Shown: piece after piece, positions 57,375 to 64,000 of the stretch
Layout of the letters: every line of letters begins with the position of its first letter
How positions within the stretch are numbered: position 1 is the first letter of the stretch
DNA from: Syngnathus acus
Taxonomy: Eukaryota; Chordata; Actinopteri; Syngnathiformes; Syngnathidae
Length of the DNA stretch: 64,000 nt
Direction of reading: 5' to 3'
Assembly: GCF_901709675.1 (NCBI RefSeq)
Contig: NC_051088.1
Coordinates: 21,830,193-21,894,192, forward strand
Program-made: the position numbers and the translations under genes
The notes under the pieces: model-generated
Seen by the model: the letters and a program-made list of their open reading frames with translations, nothing else
Database searches by the model: none
Told to the model about the DNA's origin: nothing

Positions 57375-60300
57375 GCCCGAGCCCGGGCCTGGTGGGGCTC
57401 TCCTGTCAACAACCTCATTTGAATGACAATGCAATCAGGTTGTTCCTGCCTGTGTTTGGCCTGGAACGCAATCCAATGATTGAGGTTTGTTTTCATGGGC
57501 TGCAACTTGATTGGTTCTTCTCAGCATCAGGTGCCTCCGACGTTTCATAGCGGACAATGTGACAATTTATAGCATCTTTTTTTTTTTTTTTTTAATCAAA
57601 TCTCTGAAATTTCTACCTTTATAATACTTTTTTTTTTTTAAACTCAGCACTGATTGCTGTCAATTCTGCTCTTCTTCTGGGTACGGAATCTCGTTCTTTA
57701 TTGTATTGTTCACAATGTCTTCTTCTTGGGCTACAACATTTGTATTCATCCTAATTGCAAGAGAAACGGGCAAAGACGCTGATTATGACAAATTATTAGC
57801 CGACACTCCTAAAACGTCTTGGTCAAAAATAACCCAAATTAGATGAAATAGCTCACCCATCGCTAGCTGTGGCTAAAAGGTTCCAATCCAAAGCTGGCTT
57901 CTTAACACCTAATGCAATTTTTTAAGAGAAAGCAACTTTTCCCTTTCAGTAAAATCCAATCTTCTGCTGGGTTAAAATAATTAAGCCAACCTCGCGCACT
58001 AGTGACCCAATTTGTTCAAAGACTGCATGCTAGCAAGCCTGCTAGCAAACATGCTAGCAAGCATTTTTTCAGTGTGTCCATTTTTCAGGTGTATGCATCT
58101 CTTACTTTCTCCCAACGAGAACTTTTTCCCCATTGAAAGTGTATTTCGTGCTCAAGTGCGGTTTCACGTATCAAACTTTGTACACGCATTCTAGAACGTG
58201 AAACCGTCGCTCTACTGTAGAACTCAAGTTAACTGTCCAGAGGCCGTGCCAATCCGCAGACGCGCAAATATATCTCTGATTGTTTGGCGTTACTGTCTTG
58301 TGCAAGCACTTCACCGCCGATTTGCAGCCAACTTTTTATGCAAGCGAGACTTTTTAGGAAGCTGAAGGTGGTCAACTTGTTCAACATTAGTCACAGCAAC
58401 TGCAAACTCCCACTGACACTCATGTTTACAGGTTGTGAGCTTTAGCCGTACTCTTTCTGCTCTTATTTAAAATTATTTATGTATATATATGTCATATACA
58501 TTTTTTTTATTATAGACATTTAAAGTTAAGAGACATTTACCAAGATGTAATGGAAATATTTACGTTGATTGCAAAACAGGGTTTTAAAAGGGATTCTATA
58601 TTTTTTATGACTTAGTAAAAAATGCATGCTGAAGTATTGTATCTTCTATTTTTGAAGTTGTATTTCCGTGTGAAAGGGGAAGTCTGCGTTAATCCCGTGA
58701 ACGAGTTGCAACATTTCAACAAGTCGGAGCACACTCAATGTTTTGTTAAAGGAATGTTGGATGCGTGCCTTCTCAGGTTGAGGCAAAGCCACCGCCAGAT
58801 ACTGACTACCACGTCATTGGACTATTTTTTTTTTTTACAAGGGCTAAACTGAGCTTGAAGGTCTTCCTCAAGTTTCTCCTGCAGAAGCTCCCAAGTGACT
58901 TGAATGCATATTCTTGGAATCTCATGTCAACACGTGCCTCCGTTTTTATCGTGACCCTTCCCGTCAAGCAAGCTGTGCGTTTTTAATATGTCGTCACTTT
59001 GGTTTTTTGTCTTCCATATTTTGACAGCGAAGATCGTCAAACTGCCAATGTTGCCTGTCATCAATCGCTCATTGCAAAACCGTCTTAAATCGCCATGTTT
59101 GATTGTCTCCTTTGGGATGAAATTACAGCTTTATCTATAGGCTCAAAGAGAATCATGTTCAGATTTTTTTTCCCCACCTGGACTGTATGAATACTTTCGA
59201 GCCACTATTCTAAGGAAACAAGGCAATTATCAAATTAAATGTATCTTGTTGCTCTATAAGCTTTGTGTGTTTTTGTGTTATGCATTGACATCATTCCCAC
59301 TGGGCACCAACCAGGTGACAACAGGGCGTCATGTGAACATGCCACCGTATACCTCGAGCAGTTTTGAATTGAAGCTATAGAATTCAAACTTTTTGGTTGA
59401 GACGGATGACAAGATTTTAGGAACACCTCCCCCCAAAAAAAAACCCCAAAAAAATTGATAGTAGCTATAGATTACCGTGTTTTTCCATGTATAATGCGCA
59501 AACTTTAACTAATTTATTGTCCTAAAATCTGGGGTGCGCATTATACATGGGTACAAATTTTTTATTTATTTATTTATTTATTTAAAAAAAAAAAATTTTT
59601 TTTTTTTTATCCGGATATCATACGGAGGCCGCCATTACAGATGCGCTTTCTTCTCTGCTGTTCACTTCAAACACGCTCCATACGAACACAATGCTCTCGT
59701 ATCAGACGCTTGCTCGATCACCTGCTCGTTTGCTGTCACAATGTACCCTACACAAATCCGAAACATTTCTTCCCTATTGAGTTTGCTAGCGCATGCGCAG
59801 TGATACTGACCGGCAGAATAACATCCGGTTGTTCCCAAAGATGATCTTTTTTCTGAAATAATTTTACGTTTACGGACTTAAGTAGGAGTCAAAATTTGGG
59901 TGCGTATTATACATGGGTACAGGCTTTTTTCCAGCATCAACATGCCATTTTTAGGGTGCGTATTATACATGGGGGCGCATTATACATGGAAAAAAACGGA
60001 AATTTATTATGAGTGTCCTGTACTCAAATGAACAATTAAATGACGTCACACTATACACAAGGGTTTGGTTTCCTGTGGACGACATTGGAAGATACCCGAT
60101 CAGGTTCCAGCCGAACAAAATGTTCCCGTCATGAATTCTGTCGAGGACGCAAGTACGGGAACGCGCACGTATGTGAAACGACGGGACTTTTTTTTTTTTT
60201 TTGTGAAAGGTCACGTCGAGATTTGAGTGACAGCTTTAAATCCTCCGATTACAATTTGCAGCAGCGCCGGCGGTGACGGCCGTGGTTAGTGCGCTTTCCC

Positions 60301-63196
60301 TGGGAACGGCCGCAAGCGCGTGGAAATTAATCACAAGACAAATGTTGTCATGTGGTCGCTATATAATGCAGCTTCTTTTCACACTTGAGAATGTCCAGGC
60401 AAGACACATAAAAAGATTGTGCCACAATATGACCACCTAAATCACATTTTGTGGTTTGCGTGTTAATCTTCCTTGTAAGCCACTTAATGATGCAAATAAC
60501 GATTAAAGACTAGTGCCCCCAACAGGACAAAGAAGGGTTAAAAAAAAAAAAGCAGCAGCCAGACTGAGATTTATGGTTTGAACCTTTCCAGATAACTGCT
60601 GCAGGTGGAACGAAGCGCCATTCGGTAAGGTGTCCTGACATTTTACCTGCATCGCACATATGCTCCCACACAACGAGACGCCTGCGTATAATAAAAAAAG
60701 AAAAAATCCAGACTAAAAGGGCCTTTATGAGTCTTTGGGCGTTAGGTCTTATGCATTAAAAAAATCAAGCCGATTCTTTTTTGGGGGGAGGGTGTGGGGG
60801 GGAATTCCTCATGACATTCTTCCTCACATTGTACAATGTGTGGGGAGTGTCTGGCAACAAAGGTCCTTTTCACGCTGGAATGTGTCGTGGGCTTCGAGTG
60901 CGTTATGGGATTTCCTGCACTGGAAGTGCTTGAATTCAATCATTTGGTAACATCCATCCTTTGGTTTGCTGATGATCCTCAAGCTGGAGTCTATCCCTGC
61001 TGTCTGCTAACAAGAAGAAGAAGAAGGGTACACCCTCTTGACAGGCCTCCCACTCACATTCACACCTATGGACGATTTCCAAACTTAAATCCTGGCTCTG
61101 CAGTTTCTGGTGTCCTGCATGTTTTTTTTTTTTTAATATATGCAACACACTTGGTCAGATAATCATCAGAATCATAACAAGTCTGATGAGCTTTTGTCTG
61201 TTGAGTTGCCTTGTGTATGAAATGTGCTCTTGAAATAAAAGTGTTCTTTAGAAGATCCTACAAGAATGACTTAATGACTGCTCTGAATGTCAGAGAGGGG
61301 GAGCTTGTAAAATACTGTCACATTCAATTCTCATGAATGAGCTGCTGAGATATGATTCAGTCACTTGATCGATCTTTTGTCTCTCCCTCATATTCCCACT
61401 GAGGAATTCTCGCTCGGTGTCACTGAGGATGACAGGCCTCGGGCGGGCTGTGGTATTTTGCTGTGTGGAGCGGGTCTGAAGTGCCCTTTGCTTCAGACAC
61501 CCTCACCTGAACCCAAGCCCCCTTTTCCTGTTCTTTGTGTTCCATCTAATGTGGGGAGTGAAGACTGAAGGCAAAATAGAGCAGGAACATATTTTGCGTT
61601 TAAGAAAGAAGGTCGCACAATGCCCGCGGTGCTTGATCTGTTGAACTCTGACCTTGTGCTGGCATTTGCCACTTTTCAATTGAAGCAGAAATATGGATTC
61701 TTTTGAAAATATGCCAAATATGTGCCACAGTGGTGGACATTGGTATTCATCTTTTTTAAGTAGGAAGATAATAGTGGTTACACCTCACAATTTGTCACTT
61801 TGTCACTTATATAGATGTATGTATATTTTTTCTATTCGTTTTCTATTTGATTAAATTTAATTGATTTTATTTCCATTATTTTTTCCTTCAATATTTTTAT
61901 TCTTTTTTTATTTTGGCAGTTTTACCAGAGTAGCACGTCTATCAATGCACTGAATTACCTTCATACGGAGGAGAAACAGCATATTACTGTACCTTAACGT
62001 GGACATAAAACATATAAAATAAATGTTCAAACGGCTTTCCATAAACTAATATCGAACAGTTCTGAAAATGAATATTTTTTTTGTCTGAGGCTGGCAAGCG
62101 TCAAGATAGAGCTCAAGCGCCCTCTGCAGTTCATATTCGTCATTACATAGTCCAAACCCACCGACGACATGTTCAAACTTGAATTAGTTTAAATTAGGAA
62201 ATAAATCAGTACAATACATCATATCTCGATATCACACCAGACATAAGCAGCATCAATTTGCACAGGAGCTTCTTATTATTCGACATATGAAGTTTCAAGG
62301 TTACGAGCACGCTCAGCTGGATCAAGATAAAGCCCTTAAGATCCTTCTGGGTGCTCAATTGTAATTGTTAAGAACATTAAACCAACATTAGTTCTAGTTT
62401 ACCATTTCAAAATCTTTAATACTCACATCTTGGTGGTCAAAAGCTTCGCCCACTTCTACATGGAGTCTGACAAGTAGGAGCAAGACTTGCAGACACAGAC
62501 AGCAGTACTACTGCAATTGGCCCGAATGTTTGTTTGGCTCCCATTGTTGATATTTATGCACTTTCCGTGTCACCTTGGAAATGGCTGCAGCGGTTTGGTT
62601 TTCTCTCGCCTTCTTCTTCCCCTATTTAATTTTTCTCACAGCAGGCCACCAGCAATTTTGGGGGAACATCTGCAACCTTCTTCCTGAACTAAATCTGCAC
62701 ATGTGCAATGAGATGGAATAGTCCAAAGGGGGGGTGCTCAAAATGACCATGACGGACTTTACCATGTGATGTTTGAATTAAATTTAAAACAATAACAATT
62801 GTCTTTCTCAATCCGTTTTTGTGACATCACTAAGGGAAATATCTGGGGCCCAGTGTTAAAAAAAAACAAAAAAAAACGTGTCCATCCCAGCTTTAGATGA
62901 CTTTTCCATCTCACATTAGAAATTCAGACTTCCCCACCACATTCAAACACGCATCAACTGGCATATTGATTAGAACTAATATGGTTAGAACGTATGTAAC
63001 TCTTGTTTTATATTGCTATTTTTTCGTTTCTTACAATACTTTTTATTATTTGCTATGCGTCTTTTAAACAGTTTAATGCTTGAAGGTGCTCTTCAAAGTC
63101 CTCCAAAATAAAAGACATTATTACGATGATAGTGGCGTTAGTAATCTAGTCATGTAGTTATTGAAAACAAACTAACAAACTCCTGCGTCTGCTCAG
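57375..63196. other. Intergenic region downstream of gpd2
   Basis: Mostly AT-rich, with poly-T runs and one large MITE. Short open frames at 57.1-62.7 kb lack splice context, family motifs or neighbours in phase. No clear gpd2 poly(A) signal was found. A SINE-like fragment lies at about 60940-61085 (TCACATTCACACCTATGGAC). Confidence 0.55.
59475..59999. mobile_element. MITE with 'CCATGTATAATGCGCA' terminal inverted repeats
   Basis: The left end CCGTGTTTTTCCATGTATAA and the right end TTATACATGGAAAAAAACGG are inverted copies. GGGTGCG(C/T)ATTATACATGGGTAC recurs inside at about 59530, 59900 and 59955. A (TTTA)n plus A/T homopolymer tract sits at 59560-59610. The interior is non-coding. Confidence 0.8.
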
Positions 63197-63558
63197 CCAA
63201 AGCCGTTAGTGCGCAAAAGCGGAATGCTCCGCACTCTGTGACAAAAAAAAGCAAGAAAACCAAATTCGCCCGTCATGCTTGCGAACATTCACTTCCGTCT
63301 TCGAAGGATCATGGCAGGAAGCACCCCGGCCCGTCCCTTCGAGCAGACGAGAAAGCGAAAGCGCTGCACACTCCACAACCAGGGCAGGGTCAAAGTCACG
63401 AGTTGACGACTTCCTCTTTCATTAGTAGGGAGTCATGCGGCTCTCCGACACGCCTGTTTAGTCTCTGCGATGAAATCGCGGCAAGCTCCCTGGACATCGA
63501 TGCAACCGTGGACGGCTCTCAGACTCGAATGATGCTGATAGACGACGAGGCTCTGTGA
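63197..63558 (+). CDS. Candidate terminal exon of an unrecognised gene
   Basis: An open frame of about 120 codons follows a plausible acceptor (TGCGTCTGCTCAG before 63197, phase 1) and ends in TGA at 63556-63558. The peptide is basic near its start (KKSKKTKF), then serine- and histidine-rich, and ends in an acidic/hydrophobic tail, TRMMLIDDEAL. I recognise no domain. Non-repetitive character, CpG content and an ordered composition favour coding over chance. Against this, no upstream exon and no poly(A) signal were found. It could also be a chance frame. Confidence 0.3.
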
Positions 63559-63681
63559 AGCTGCGAGGGAGACAATTCGAGAAGCCATCAGTGAATCAGT
63601 TCAAGATTGCTTCTCACACACACTACTGAAATGTTGTCATTCACACACACCATTCTCCCAGTCCCTCCAGTTTACCAATAG

Positions 63682-63999
63682 AGTGATCCCTCGCTACTTC
63701 GCGTTTCGTTTATCGCGGCTTCACTACATCGCGTTTTTTTTTTTTTTCCCAAATTAAAAAAACATTTAAAAGTCAAAATAAAACTTCTAGATTGAGGAAA
63801 CATGTGTCGAGCCTTTAGGACAATGTAGTATTGCTCCAAATGTTCGTTTGATTTCTTTTAGAAGTTTGTTTTCGCGTGTTAGCTCGATCGCGAATTAGCA
63901 TCGTTCTACTAACTCGTTAGCCTGCCCAGTATTTCACGGATTTCACTTATCGTGGGTGGTTTTTGGAACCAATTATCCACGATAAATGAGGGATTACTG
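63682..63999. mobile_element. MITE with 'AGTGATCCCTC ... GAGGGATTACT' ends
   Basis: The left end AGTGATCCCTCGCTACTTCG and the right end ATAAATGAGGGATTACTGT are imperfect inverted repeats. TTCGTTTATCGCGG and CACTTATCGTGGGTGG are internal relatives. The right end coincides with the window edge, so the true boundary may lie outside. Confidence 0.7.
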
Positions 64000-64000
64000 T

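Noticed and set aside
61365-61568. 67-codon frame with prolines (PSPEPKPPFPV)
   Set aside because: No splice context, no neighbour in phase and no recognisable family; chance frame is likeliest.

Overview
The window is vertebrate nuclear DNA, almost certainly from a teleost fish. The genes are split into many short exons, many introns are only about 75-120 bp, all but one intron use GT-AG boundaries, and the spacers are full of microsatellites, hAT-like and other terminal-inverted-repeat elements and a tRNA-derived SINE. Six protein-coding genes are readable. I re-spliced each one by hand so that every exon junction keeps frame. There is no bacterial, plasmid, phage or CRISPR content, and no rRNA or functional tRNA gene was seen.

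Layout: (1) 405-9181, minus strand: inpp4a, inositol polyphosphate 4-phosphatase, start codon to two alternative 3' terminal exons. (2) 9182-15061: repeat-rich spacer with a telomere-like minisatellite and a hAT-like element. (3) 15062-19043, plus: an Na+/H+ exchanger of the SLC9A2/SLC9A4 group. (4) 19838-35620, plus: dpp10, a non-catalytic dipeptidyl-peptidase-like Kv4 channel subunit, with two well-supported and one weak alternative first exon. (5) 37372-41264, minus: an alpha-tubulin with arginine at position 40. (6) 44329-47730, minus: nr4a2, an orphan nuclear receptor, placed head to head with (7) 49897-57374, plus: gpd2, mitochondrial FAD-linked glycerol-3-phosphate dehydrogenase. (8) 57375-64000: mostly non-coding sequence with mobile elements, plus one open frame near 63.2-63.6 kb that may be a terminal exon of an unrecognised gene.

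From memory, the human counterparts INPP4A, SLC9A2/4, DPP10, NR4A2 and GPD2 all lie on the long arm of chromosome 2, with NR4A2 and GPD2 adjacent. The window therefore looks like a condensed stretch of conserved synteny rather than an operon-like functional cluster. The products act in separate processes: phosphoinositide turnover, pH/Na+ exchange, Kv4 channel modulation, microtubules, immediate-early transcription and the glycerophosphate shuttle.

No wholly new system was found. The most interesting signals are: a hAT insertion whose target-site duplication spans an inpp4a 3' splice site, so that the transposon end now supplies the splice-acceptor tract; the conserved choice between hydrophilic and membrane-anchor tails in inpp4a; a K40R alpha-tubulin; substitutions in the TM4 and ion-site motifs of the exchanger; the channel-inactivating N-terminus and Asp-for-Ser replacement in dpp10; and a perfect 16-bp hairpin between the tubulin and nr4a2 genes.
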